Source: VMDJ01 sp965659945
Lineage (GTDB): Bacteria; Pseudomonadota; Gammaproteobacteria; Chromatiales; Chromatiaceae
NCBI GenBank assembly: GCA_965659945.1
Contig: CBFHYJ010000032.1
Span: 1-17,866, forward strand
Reading direction: 5' to 3'
DNA: 17,866 nucleotides
Of the stretch, positions 6,464 through 13,717 are shown in pieces (the stretch's first letter is position 1; each line of letters starts with the position of its first letter). Under the pieces are notes generated by a model. That model did not search any database, had not been told where the DNA came from, and saw only the letters and a list, made by a program, of their open reading frames with translations. A program made the translations under genes and the position numbers.

Positions 6464-8743
6464 TTGAACCAATCTCTGCAAAAACGCATTAAAGAAGGCG
6501 GCTTTCTGCTTCTTCTCGCTATCAGTCTTTTTTTCATGATGTCGTTGGTTAGTTATTCCGCTGAAGATCCAAGCTGGGGCTATGTGGGGCCGCGCTCAAC
6601 AGCACTGAATTGGGGTGGCCCGGCGGGCGCTTGGTTTGCCTCAGTGTTGTTCACGCTTGTTGGCGTGATCGCCTATTTGTTCCCACTGATGATCGGCTGG
6701 GCCGGTTGGTTAATGTTCCGAGATCGTAATAATGCTGAGACTGTTCATCCGATGATGGGTGTTGCACGTTGGGGTGGTTTTATTCTGACCTTGATCGGCG
6801 CAACAGCGCTCGCTGCACTGCACATGCATCGCGGTAAAGGCCTTCCCGAGGGTCCTGGCGGGATTGTCGGGCATGAGTTCTCAGATGTTCTCGTGTCTGC
6901 TTTGAGCTCAACTGGCGCGACCTTGGGCATGCTTGCAGCATTTTTAATCGGTTTTACCTTGTTCTCAGGTATTTCGTGGTTGTCGGTTATCGATCGTTTG
7001 GGCGCTTTTTCACTTAAAGCGCTTGGTCAGGCATTGACGCTCAAAGATGGCTTTATTGAAAAGCGTAAAGCGACCGAGATGAAGCAGCAACGCAAAGAAG
7101 TGCGCATTAAAGAGCAGAAGCGTGTTCAGAAACGTAAACAGCCGGTAGTGATTGAAACGCCCAAGCCAAAAGCGGTTGAGCCAAGCGTTCGCGTTGAGAA
7201 AGAGCGCCAAATGACTTTGATCGATCCGGTCTTTACTGATGGCTTACCGTCATTGGACCTACTTGATCCACCAAAGCCGAGTGGTCACAAACTCTCACCC
7301 GAAGAATTGCGTGCCATGTCAGGACTGGTTGAGCGCAAGCTAGCCGACTTTAATGTCGAAGCAACTGTTGAGACAGTGCATCCAGGTCCTGTTGTTGCGT
7401 TGTATGAACTGAATCTTGCGCCAGGCACAAAGGCAAGCAAGGTCACTAATTTATCGACAGATTTGGCGCGTGCATTGTCTGTTCGCTCTGTGCGTGTGGT
7501 TGAAGTTATTCCGGGTCGTCCAACGATTGGTATCGAGATACCGAATGAGCACCGTGAGATGGTGTTCTTGAGCGAGATTCTGCGATCTGAGAAATACGAT
7601 AGTTCCAAATCGCCGCTTACCTTGTCACTAGGTAAAGATATCGCTGGTGAGCCGGTGGTTGCTGATTTGGCAAAAATGCCTCACGCACTGATAGCGGGTA
7701 CGACAGGCTCTGGTAAATCGGTAGCGATAAACACCATGATTCTCAGCTTGCTCTACAAAGCAACGCCTGAGGATGTTCGCATGATCATGGTCGACCCTAA
7801 GATGCTCGAGCTTTCAGTTTATGAAGGCATTCCGCACCTGTTGGCGCCTGTTGTGACGGACATGAAAGATGCACAAAACGCATTGCGATGGTGTGTGGCT
7901 GAAATGGAACGTCGTTATCGACTGATGGCGGCACTCGGTGTGCGTAATGTGGCTGGTTACAACAAGAAGGTCAAAGAGGCTCAGAAAGCAGGGCAGCCAA
8001 TCACTGATCCGCTTTATAAGGGTGAGCCCGATATTGTGACCGGTGAGATTCCGTCGCCACCTGAGCTCAATACCATGCCATATATCGTCGTCATCATTGA
8101 TGAGCTTGCTGACATGATGATGGTAGTGGGTAAAAAAGTTGAAGAATTGATTGCGCGTTTGGCCCAGAAAGCACGTGCAGCAGGCATTCATTTGTTATTA
8201 GCGACTCAGCGCCCATCAGTTGATGTTATTACCGGCTTGATCAAGGCAAACGTACCGACCCGTATCGCTTTCCAAGTGAGCTCACGTATCGACTCTCGAA
8301 CCATTCTGGATCAAATGGGTGCGGAGCATCTCTTAGGTCACGGTGATATGCTGTATATGCCACCTGGCACAAGTATTCCATTACGTGCACACGGCGCTTT
8401 TGTTGATGATCACGAAGTGCATGCCGTTGTCGAGTACGTCAAGTCTCTCGGTGAGCCGCGTTACATAGACGAGATTACTAATGAGCCGACTGAAGCAATT
8501 CCCGGCTTGTCTGCAGAAGCCTCAGGTGTGGATACCGAAGATGCAGATCCATTATTCGATGAAGCCGTTCAAATCATCACAGAATCACGTCGCGCGTCTA
8601 TTTCAGGTGTGCAGCGTCGCTTAAAGATCGGTTACAACCGTGCGGCTCGTTTGGTCGAAGAGATGGAACGTGTGGGTATCGTGTCAGAGCCCGATAATCG
8701 CGGTAATCGTGAAGTCTTAGCACCGCCACCGATTCGTGATTGA
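6464..8743 (+). CDS. ftsK: DNA translocase FtsK
   Basis: FtsK sits at the septum and pumps chromosomal DNA towards dif, activating XerCD recombination at division. The N-terminal part has about four membrane helices (roughly 13-31, 54-80, 103-121, 148-172). A short charged linker rich in Lys, Arg and Gln follows, then the motor with Walker A GTTGSGKS (412-419), Walker B IIDE (D546-E547) and LATQRPSVDVITG. The C-terminal gamma winged helix (about 695-755, RRLKIGYNRAARLVEEME) reads KOPS. At 759 residues it is far shorter than E. coli FtsK (1329), because of the short linker. The start is a TTG: no ATG or GTG occurs between the upstream in-frame stop (6437-6439) and the first helix, and GGGA lies 6 nt before the TTG. 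The stop overlaps the lolA ATG by one base. Confidence 0.97.
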   Translation: MNQSLQKRIKEGGFLLLLAISLFFMMSLVSYSAEDPSWGYVGPRSTALNWGGPAGAWFASVLFTLVGVIAYLFPLMIGWAGWLMFRDRNNAETVHPMMGVARWGGFILTLIGATALAALHMHRGKGLPEGPGGIVGHEFSDVLVSALSSTGATLGMLAAFLIGFTLFSGISWLSVIDRLGAFSLKALGQALTLKDGFIEKRKATEMKQQRKEVRIKEQKRVQKRKQPVVIETPKPKAVEPSVRVEKERQMTLIDPVFTDGLPSLDLLDPPKPSGHKLSPEELRAMSGLVERKLADFNVEATVETVHPGPVVALYELNLAPGTKASKVTNLSTDLARALSVRSVRVVEVIPGRPTIGIEIPNEHREMVFLSEILRSEKYDSSKSPLTLSLGKDIAGEPVVADLAKMPHALIAGTTGSGKSVAINTMILSLLYKATPEDVRMIMVDPKMLELSVYEGIPHLLAPVVTDMKDAQNALRWCVAEMERRYRLMAALGVRNVAGYNKKVKEAQKAGQPITDPLYKGEPDIVTGEIPSPPELNTMPYIVVIIDELADMMMVVGKKVEELIARLAQKARAAGIHLLLATQRPSVDVITGLIKANVPTRIAFQVSSRIDSRTILDQMGAEHLLGHGDMLYMPPGTSIPLRAHGAFVDDHEVHAVVEYVKSLGEPRYIDEITNEPTEAIPGLSAEASGVDTEDADPLFDEAVQIITESRRASISGVQRRLKIGYNRAARLVEEMERVGIVSEPDNRGNREVLAPPPIRD

Positions 8744-9351
8744 TGTTACGTCTAGTCCTTTTACTACTGGTTTTTGTTAGCCAAGCACAGGCATCAGGTC
8801 GTGAGGCGTTTGATGCTTTCACGAAAGAGCTAAAAACCTTCCGCGCCAATTTTGAGCAATCGGTACTGGATACCAATAACGCTACGACCGGTATCTTTCT
8901 TGGCCAGTTTTATCTCAATCGCCCAGAGCAGTTTCGTTGGGATTATGTCTTACCAGAGCCGCGTAAGATTATTGCTGATGGCTCGACGTTATGGATGATT
9001 GATGAAGATATCGAGCAAGTCACACAATACCCACAAGGTTGGGCATTGCGAGATACTGCCGCGGTCATCTTGTTATCTAGCAATCCGCTTGAAGACTCAT
9101 TCAAGGTGGTTGATTTAGGTCATCGCCAAGAACTGGATTGGTTAGAGTTGCTCCCTAAAAACGAAGATAGCGACATCGTGCGCATTCTTATTGCGTTTGA
9201 AAAGAACCGATTTAAACGTTTAGAGCTTGTCGATAAGTTTGGTCAGATCTCACGTTTTGTCTTCACCGAGGCGTATCGCAACCCCCCGTTAGATAAAGAG
9301 CTCTTTGAGTACACGCCACCCGATGAATTCTCTGTTTTTCAGTCTAATTAA
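8743..9351 (+). CDS. lolA: Outer-membrane lipoprotein carrier protein LolA
   Basis: LolA is the periplasmic chaperone that takes lipoproteins from LolCDE at the inner membrane to LolB at the outer membrane. From the ATG at 8743 the product has 202 residues. It begins with a signal peptide MLRLVLLLLVFVSQAQA, with a predicted signal peptidase I cut after A17. Typical stretches of the mature part are a FEQSVLD segment, QFRWDY, DGSTLWMIDED and a C-terminal FEYTPPD. A TTG one codon upstream is also in frame, but the ATG overlapping the ftsK TGA (TGATG) is the more natural start. The stop overlaps the rarA ATG (TAATG). ftsK-lolA-rarA is a conserved gammaproteobacterial order. Confidence 0.96.
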   Translation: MLRLVLLLLVFVSQAQASGREAFDAFTKELKTFRANFEQSVLDTNNATTGIFLGQFYLNRPEQFRWDYVLPEPRKIIADGSTLWMIDEDIEQVTQYPQGWALRDTAAVILLSSNPLEDSFKVVDLGHRQELDWLELLPKNEDSDIVRILIAFEKNRFKRLELVDKFGQISRFVFTEAYRNPPLDKELFEYTPPDEFSVFQSN

Positions 9352-10667
9352 TGTCTGATCTATTTGGCACGCCCGATAATGTGACTCAGCCTTTAGCTGA
9401 TCGTATGCGTCCTACAGGATTAGAAGGCTATCTTGGTCAGGAACATATTCTTGGTACTGATAAGCCATTGCGAAAAGCAATCGAAGGTGGTCATCTGCAC
9501 TCAATGATTTTTTGGGGGCCGCCGGGTACGGGTAAAACCACTTTGGCACGCTTGCTTGCCAACTATGCCAATCTGCATTTCATTACCTTGTCAGCCGTTT
9601 TTTCCGGAGTGAAAGATATTCGCCAAGCGGTAGATCAAGCGAAAGCGATACAGCAACAAACAAGTCAGGGAAGCTTGCTGTTCATTGACGAGGTGCATCG
9701 ATTCAATAAATCACAACAAGACGCGTTCTTACCGCATGTTGAAGATGGCACAGTGGTTTTTGTTGGCGCCACCACAGAGAACCCATCTTTTGAACTCAAT
9801 AATGCATTGTTGTCACGTGCACGAGTTTATGTACTCAAATCATTAACCGTTGAGCAGCTCGAAGGGCTAATTCGAAGCACGCTTAACGACAAGGAGAAAG
9901 GTTTATCCGGTCTTGAGCTGGTTCTGAGTGATGAGCAAATCCATCAAATTGCAACGGCAGCCGATGGCGATGCGCGTCGCTGTTTAAACCTGCTTGAGAT
10001 CATTGCCGATTTAGCGATTGAGGGGCGAATTGCTGACGGTGATTTAAATGAGGTGCTAAGTGGGCATGTACGTCGCTTTGATAACAAAGGCGATGTGTTT
10101 TACGACCAAATCTCTGCGCTGCATAAATCAGTGCGTGGTTCATCGGTAGATGGCTCCTTGTATTGGTTCTGCCGCATGCTCGATGGTGGCTGTGATCCCC
10201 TGTATATCGCCCGTCGAGTGGTGCGTATGGCATCTGAAGATATCGGCAATGCGGATCCACGTGGACTTGAGATTGCTCTAAACGCCTGGGATGTGCAGCA
10301 ACGCTTGGGCAGTCCAGAAGGCGAACTGGCTGTCGCTCAAGCGATTTGCTACCTAGCAGCCGCGCCAAAGAGTAACGCGGTTTACAGTGCCTATAAAAAA
10401 GCCACAGCACTCGCTAAGCAAACAGGCTCATTAGAAGTACCTATGCACCTGAGAAATGCGCCGACATCTTTGATGGATGATCTGGGGTATGGCGATGGCT
10501 ATCGATATGCGCATGACGAACCCGAAGGCTATGCGGCCGGGGAACGGTACTTGCCAGATGAGCTCGCAGACGCTCACTTTTATGAGCCTGTAGATCGAGG
10601 GCTTGAGATCAAGATCCGTGAAAAGCTTGCGCATCTAAGAGCACTCGATAAGCAGCACAAGGGCTAA
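9351..10667 (+). CDS. rarA: Replication-associated recombination protein A (RarA/MgsA)
   Basis: RarA is an AAA+ ATPase related to clamp-loader subunits and eukaryotic WRNIP1/Mgs1. It acts at stalled replication forks and interacts with SSB. The 438-residue length is close to E. coli RarA (447). Features seen are the N-terminal PLADRMRPTGLEGYLGQEHIL, Walker A GPPGTGKT (56-63), Walker B LFIDEVHRF (D113-E114) and a sensor-like FVGATTENPSFELNNALLSR. The C-terminal tetramerisation region includes GSSVDGSLYWFCRMLDGG and ASEDIGNADP. It overlaps lolA by one base and is followed after 59 nt by crcB, so it is probably transcribed with ftsK-lolA. Confidence 0.97.
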   Translation: MSDLFGTPDNVTQPLADRMRPTGLEGYLGQEHILGTDKPLRKAIEGGHLHSMIFWGPPGTGKTTLARLLANYANLHFITLSAVFSGVKDIRQAVDQAKAIQQQTSQGSLLFIDEVHRFNKSQQDAFLPHVEDGTVVFVGATTENPSFELNNALLSRARVYVLKSLTVEQLEGLIRSTLNDKEKGLSGLELVLSDEQIHQIATAADGDARRCLNLLEIIADLAIEGRIADGDLNEVLSGHVRRFDNKGDVFYDQISALHKSVRGSSVDGSLYWFCRMLDGGCDPLYIARRVVRMASEDIGNADPRGLEIALNAWDVQQRLGSPEGELAVAQAICYLAAAPKSNAVYSAYKKATALAKQTGSLEVPMHLRNAPTSLMDDLGYGDGYRYAHDEPEGYAAGERYLPDELADAHFYEPVDRGLEIKIREKLAHLRALDKQHKG

Positions 10668-10726
10668 AAGAGTCCTCGCCAATCGGGTAAACTAGCTGCC
10701 AGTTTGATTTTGAGATCCATTTCATC

Positions 10727-11113
10727 ATGCTCAGTCAGTGGCTAGCCGTCGCTGCAGGAGGCGCCATCGGCGCAACCGCACGCTACGGACTATCAACAGC
10801 GATCTACCAGAGTCTTGGAAAGTCATTTCCTTACGGTACTTTGGCAGTCAATGTGATTGGTTGCCTGCTGATTGGCTTGGCATCTGTGCATTGGCTCGAA
10901 CGCGTTACCTTTGGTGACACTTGGCGATTGTTTTTGATCATCGGTGTGTTTGGTGGTTTTACGACCTTCTCGACGTTTTCTCTCGAAACCATTCAACTTT
11001 TACAACAAGGCGAACCCGGTAAAGCGTTAGCAAATATCGGTGCTAGTCTGATCGCGTGCTTAGCTGCTACCTATCTTGGATGGCTGATCGCACGCGGTAG
11101 TGCATTAACTTAA
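10727..11113 (+). CDS. crcB: Fluoride ion channel CrcB/Fluc
   Basis: Fluc proteins are small inner-membrane dual-topology dimers that export fluoride. The 128-residue product has four hydrophobic helices. Signature elements are GGAIGATARY (11-20), the pore-lining N42 in LAVNVIGC, and GVFGGFTTFSTFS (73-85), which holds the central sodium site and the phenylalanine box (F78, F81, F84). The gap upstream (10668-10726) does not show the fluoride riboswitch core, so expression probably follows the rarA transcript. It lies 18 nt before serS. crcB between rarA and serS is known in several gammaproteobacteria but not in E. coli. Confidence 0.95.
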   Translation: MLSQWLAVAAGGAIGATARYGLSTAIYQSLGKSFPYGTLAVNVIGCLLIGLASVHWLERVTFGDTWRLFLIIGVFGGFTTFSTFSLETIQLLQQGEPGKALANIGASLIACLAATYLGWLIARGSALT

Positions 11114-11131
11114 CTCGATACTTGAGACCCT

Positions 11132-12406
11132 ATGTTAGATCCAAAACGTTTACGTGCAGAACTTGAACTGGTAGCAGAGCAACTTGCTCGCCGTGGTTTT
11201 CAACTTGATATCGAGAAAATGAAATCACTTGAAGAGCAACGTAAAGCGCTTCAAATTGAACAGCAAGAGCTGCAAAACGAACGAAATACTAAGTCGAAAT
11301 CCATCGGTAAGGCGAAAGCTGCCGGTGAAGATGTTCAGCCTTTATTGGATGAGGTTGCAGGTCTTGGCGACAAGCTTAAGGCGGTGTCAGAAAAAAGTGA
11401 TGCTGTTCAAACAGAGCTGCATGCATTGATGATGTCGATGCCGAACACGCCGCATGATTCAGTTCCAGATGGTAAAGACGAAGAGGATAACCGCGAGGAA
11501 CGTACTTGGGGTGAGATTCCAACGTTTGATTTTGAACCGAAAGATCACGTAGACCTGGGCGAGGGCGTTAATCAACTCGACTTTGATATCGCAGCTAAGG
11601 TTACGGGCTCTCGATTCGTCTCTATGTCAGGTGGCTTGGCGCGTCTGCATCGCGCACTAACGCAATTCATGTTGGATACACATATCGCTGAGCACGGCTA
11701 TACCGAGGTGTACGTACCTTATATCGTGAATGTCGACAGCTTGCGTGGCACTGGTCAGTTACCAAAGTTTGAAGAAGACCTCTTTAAGTTAGAAGGAACC
11801 GATTACTACCTAATCCCAACAGCAGAAGTCCCTGTGACCAATTTAGTCAGGGATGTGATTTTAGATGCCGATCAGTTGCCTGTTAAGTACGTTGCGCATA
11901 CGCCATGCTTCCGTTTAGAGGCGGGTGCCTATGGTCGTGATACGCGCGGCATGATTCGTCAGCACCAGTTCGACAAGGTAGAGCTTGTGTGTGTGGTTAA
12001 GCCTAAAGACGCCTTCGGTATGCTTGAAGAGCTGACCGGTCATGCTGAGAAGATTTTGCAAAAACTCAATTTGCCATATCGTTTAGTGACTTTATGTACC
12101 GGTGATATCGGGTTCTCATCAACCAAAACCTACGACATTGAGGTCTGGCTGCCAGGTCAAGCAAAGTATCGTGAGATCTCATCGTGCTCTTGCTTCGGTG
12201 ACTTCCAGGCGCGTCGTTTGCAAGCGCGCTGGCGTAATCCAGAAACAGGCAAACCAGAGCTAGCTAACACCTTGAATGGTTCAGGCTTGGCGGTGGGCCG
12301 CACCTTGGTTGCTGTGTTAGAGAATTATCAGCAGGCAGATGGCTCAATCAAAGTGCCAGAGGTGCTGCAGCCTTATATGGGCGGCATCACTGAGTTAACG
12401 CTTTAA
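11132..12406 (+). CDS. serS: Serine--tRNA ligase
   Basis: SerRS is a class II synthetase that charges tRNA-Ser, and tRNA-Sec where present. The 424-residue product begins MLDPKRLRAELE and has a long N-terminal antiparallel coiled-coil arm (about 27-110, rich in Glu, Lys and Gln) that grips the long variable arm of tRNA-Ser. The catalytic domain follows. Motif 2 lies near FRLEAGAYGRDTRG (F260 onwards). The serine-binding TAEVP segment is present, and motif 3 is NGSGLAVGRTLVAVLENY. The cognate tRNA-Ser(UGA) lies about 1.1 kb downstream. The stop overlaps the stop of a small minus-strand gene in a shared TTAA. Confidence 0.98.
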   Translation: MLDPKRLRAELELVAEQLARRGFQLDIEKMKSLEEQRKALQIEQQELQNERNTKSKSIGKAKAAGEDVQPLLDEVAGLGDKLKAVSEKSDAVQTELHALMMSMPNTPHDSVPDGKDEEDNREERTWGEIPTFDFEPKDHVDLGEGVNQLDFDIAAKVTGSRFVSMSGGLARLHRALTQFMLDTHIAEHGYTEVYVPYIVNVDSLRGTGQLPKFEEDLFKLEGTDYYLIPTAEVPVTNLVRDVILDADQLPVKYVAHTPCFRLEAGAYGRDTRGMIRQHQFDKVELVCVVKPKDAFGMLEELTGHAEKILQKLNLPYRLVTLCTGDIGFSSTKTYDIEVWLPGQAKYREISSCSCFGDFQARRLQARWRNPETGKPELANTLNGSGLAVGRTLVAVLENYQQADGSIKVPEVLQPYMGGITELTL

Positions 12407-12585
12407 CGTACCGATATAATCAGTAAAAGCACGAAGAGAACAACGCCACCTATGGCAAAGATTGCGGCGTTCCAATCGCCTTTCTTTGCTTGTTTGCCGT
12501 TTTGTTGATGATGTTTGTACGCTGGCCATAGAAAAAACAGCATCATGATGCCAGCCACAAAAGCTAAGATTTTTCCCCATTCCAT
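12403..12585 (-). CDS. Small two-helix membrane protein, unknown function
   Basis: This 60-residue product starts MEWGKILAFVAG. It has one hydrophobic helix (about 5-21), a polar, lysine- and glutamine-rich loop (about 24-41), and a second hydrophobic helix (about 42-58), so a helical hairpin in the inner membrane is likely. I do not recognise a named family. A Shine-Dalgarno TTGGAG lies 7 nt before the ATG. The membrane pattern and start site support a real gene, although it is short. It ends inside the serS stop (shared TTAA). It begins only 23 nt after a strong terminator that follows yccA, so its promoter is unclear. Confidence 0.65.
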   Translation of the reverse strand: MEWGKILAFVAGIMMLFFLWPAYKHHQQNGKQAKKGDWNAAIFAIGGVVLFVLLLIISVR

Positions 12586-12608
12586 GAATGTGCTCCAAAA
12601 AGTGACAT

Positions 12609-12640
12609 AAAAAAGCCCGGTAACAAGACCGGGCTTTTTT
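12609..12640. terminator. Strong bidirectional rho-independent terminator
   Basis: A 13-bp perfect inverted repeat (AAAAAAGCCCGGT / ACCGGGCTTTTTT) with a 6-nt loop gives a GC stem flanked by an A-run and a T-run, so it can work in both directions. It ends yccA on the minus strand and can stop serS transcription after it has crossed the small antisense gene. Confidence 0.93.
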
Positions 12641-12652
12641 GATTGATAACGC

Positions 12653-13321
12653 TTAGTCGTCGTTACTCATCATGCCTAGCAGTTGCAACAAGCTGATGAA
12701 GATGTTGAAGATGCTGAGGTAGAGACCGTAGGTAGCCATGATGTAGTTGGTTTCACCACCATTGATGATGCGAGAAGTATCAAACAAGATGAAACCACTC
12801 ATCACCAGGATGATGCCGCCAGAGACAGCCATAGCCAATGCAGGCATCTCTAAGAAGATGTTTGCCAACATCGCAATCACTAACACCATCATGCCGGCGA
12901 ACAAGAAGCCACCCATGAAGCTGAAGTCACGCTTCGAGGTCATCGCATAAGCAGATAGACCAAGGAAGATAATGCCAGTACCACCCATTGCGGTCGCAAT
13001 GATTTGAGGTCCCTTAGGCAGTGCAAGGTATTGGGATAGGATTGCGCCTAACCCAAAGCCGAGTAGGCCGGTGACAAGGAAGATCACACCAATACCAGAT
13101 GATGAGTTGGCCGTACGTGGTAATACAAAGATGCCAAGTACCATCGATGCGATAACCGAAATAATGTAAGCGATCGGTGGTACGGCTAGGGACATTGATA
13201 CCAAAGCCATCACAGCACTGAATGCTAACGTTGCCGACAGCAGAATGTAGGTATTTTTCAGAACTTTGTTAGCAACGTCTGCATTTGGACGTGTAGCAAC
13301 GACTGAATTGAATTGATTCAT
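12653..13321 (-). CDS. yccA: Bax inhibitor-1/YccA family membrane protein
   Basis: This 222-residue protein matches the BI-1/YccA family; E. coli YccA (219 residues) is an inner-membrane substrate and modulator of the FtsH protease. A soluble N-terminus (about 1-22) is followed by about seven hydrophobic helices. The conserved C-terminal region contains FILFDTSRIINGG and YIMATYGLYLSIFNIFISLLQLLG, with acidic residues of the kind linked to pH or calcium sensing in bacterial BI-1 proteins. A GGAGGG Shine-Dalgarno precedes the ATG by about 9 nt. It has its own candidate promoter and a strong terminator, so it is probably monocistronic. yccA next to a tRNA-Ser gene also occurs in Pseudomonas, as I recall. 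Confidence 0.93.
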   Translation of the reverse strand: MNQFNSVVATRPNADVANKVLKNTYILLSATLAFSAVMALVSMSLAVPPIAYIISVIASMVLGIFVLPRTANSSSGIGVIFLVTGLLGFGLGAILSQYLALPKGPQIIATAMGGTGIIFLGLSAYAMTSKRDFSFMGGFLFAGMMVLVIAMLANIFLEMPALAMAVSGGIILVMSGFILFDTSRIINGGETNYIMATYGLYLSIFNIFISLLQLLGMMSNDD

Positions 13322-13353
13322 CTAAATTAGCCCTCCGAGGCTTTATGTTTGTA

Positions 13354-13371
13354 CCCTTAATTAGATAAGGG
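13354..13371. repeat. Short hairpin in the yccA leader
   Basis: CCCTTA and TAAGGG pair around a 6-nt loop in the presumed yccA 5' untranslated region, about 30 nt upstream of the ATG. It may only add structure to the leader; no known riboswitch or regulator site is recognised. Confidence 0.35.
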
Positions 13372-13420
13372 CATCTCTCGATAGTTCAATACTAAGCATA
13401 ACTGATCGATAGAGCATCTC
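13371..13420. repeat. Two 7-bp repeats in swapped order around the yccA promoter
   Basis: The plus strand reads GCATCTC-TCGATAG, then 21 nt, then TCGATAG-A-GCATCTC. Both 7-mers occur twice in the same orientation but with their order exchanged. The right-hand pair covers the -35 and spacer of the candidate yccA promoter, and the left-hand pair lies just downstream of the -10. A protein binding site is possible; no matching regulator is recognised. Confidence 0.5.
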
Positions 13421-13422
13421 AA
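13395..13422 (-). promoter_or_regulatory. Candidate yccA promoter
   Basis: On the minus strand TTGAGA (13417-13422, 5 of 6) and TATGCT (13395-13400, 4 of 6) are spaced by 16 bp. A start near 13388 gives a leader of about 65 nt. The hexamers overlap or abut the swapped repeats. Confidence 0.55.
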
Positions 13423-13447
13423 GCATTTATAAGCCCCGAATCAGGTG

Positions 13448-13475
13448 TTGTTTTTAGTGAAAAAATCGGTATATT
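13448..13475 (+). promoter_or_regulatory. Candidate tRNA-Ser promoter
   Basis: TATATT (13470-13475, 5 of 6) precedes tRNA-Ser by 21 nt and is followed by a GC-rich ACGCGGC discriminator, typical of stable-RNA promoters under stringent control. A weak -35, TTGTTT (13448-13453), lies 16 bp upstream. Confidence 0.6.
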
Positions 13476-13496
13476 ACGCGGCTTCCCGCTCATCTT

Positions 13497-13587
13497 GGAG
13501 GGGTGGCAGAGCGGCTGAATGCACCGGTCTTGAAAACCGGCAAGGGTTAATAGCCCTTCGTGGGTTCAAATCCCACCCCCTCCACCA
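13497..13587 (+). tRNA. tRNA-Ser(UGA)
   Basis: A type II tRNA folds cleanly. Acceptor GGAGGGG pairs with CCCCTCC, the anticodon stem is CCGGT/ACCGG with loop CT-TGA-AA, the variable arm is long (AAGGGTTAATAGCCCTT), and the T stem is GTGGG/CCCAC. CCA is encoded (13585-13587). The anticodon UGA reads UCA and related serine codons. The discriminator base is A (13584), whereas E. coli tRNA-Ser species have G73. It has its own promoter and terminator. Confidence 0.97.
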
Positions 13588-13592
13588 TATTT

Positions 13593-13623
13593 AAAAAACC
13601 CGAACAGAAGTTCGGGTTTTTTT
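13593..13623 (+). terminator. Rho-independent terminator after tRNA-Ser
   Basis: AAAAAACCCGAAC and GTTCGGGTTTTTT form a 13-bp stem with an AGAA loop and end in seven T residues. It starts 5 nt after the encoded CCA, so it is the tRNA-Ser transcript terminator and isolates it from uvrY. Confidence 0.93.
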
Positions 13624-13717
13624 ATGCCTGAAATCAACGGTTTTCATGTTGCAGTGCAAGAATGACAGCCGCCTCTGTAAAAGATAAAGTCTAATCATCT
13701 TGTAAATAGGTGCTTAC

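Noticed and set aside
8740..8742. TTG as the lolA start
   Set aside because: It adds one residue only; the next codon is an ATG overlapping the ftsK stop, which is the usual coupled start.
10000..10410. 136-codon open frame antisense to rarA
   Set aside because: It lies wholly inside a well-supported gene, has no ribosome binding site or recognisable domain, and its composition is that of a reverse-frame shadow.
10668..10726. Possible fluoride riboswitch before crcB
   Set aside because: The 59-nt gap lacks the conserved core of the crcB motif RNA; only a weak imperfect hairpin (10688-10704) is present.
12395..12598. Alternative 67-codon minus-strand frame over the same interval as the 60-residue membrane protein
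   Set aside because: Its product has no hydrophobic pattern, and the Shine-Dalgarno at 12593-12596 falls inside the frame right after its ATG, so it cannot serve this start; it fits the other frame.
13497..13717. Integration site or island at the tRNA-Ser 3' end
   Set aside because: There is no integrase, no duplicated tRNA tail, and the next genes are conserved core genes.
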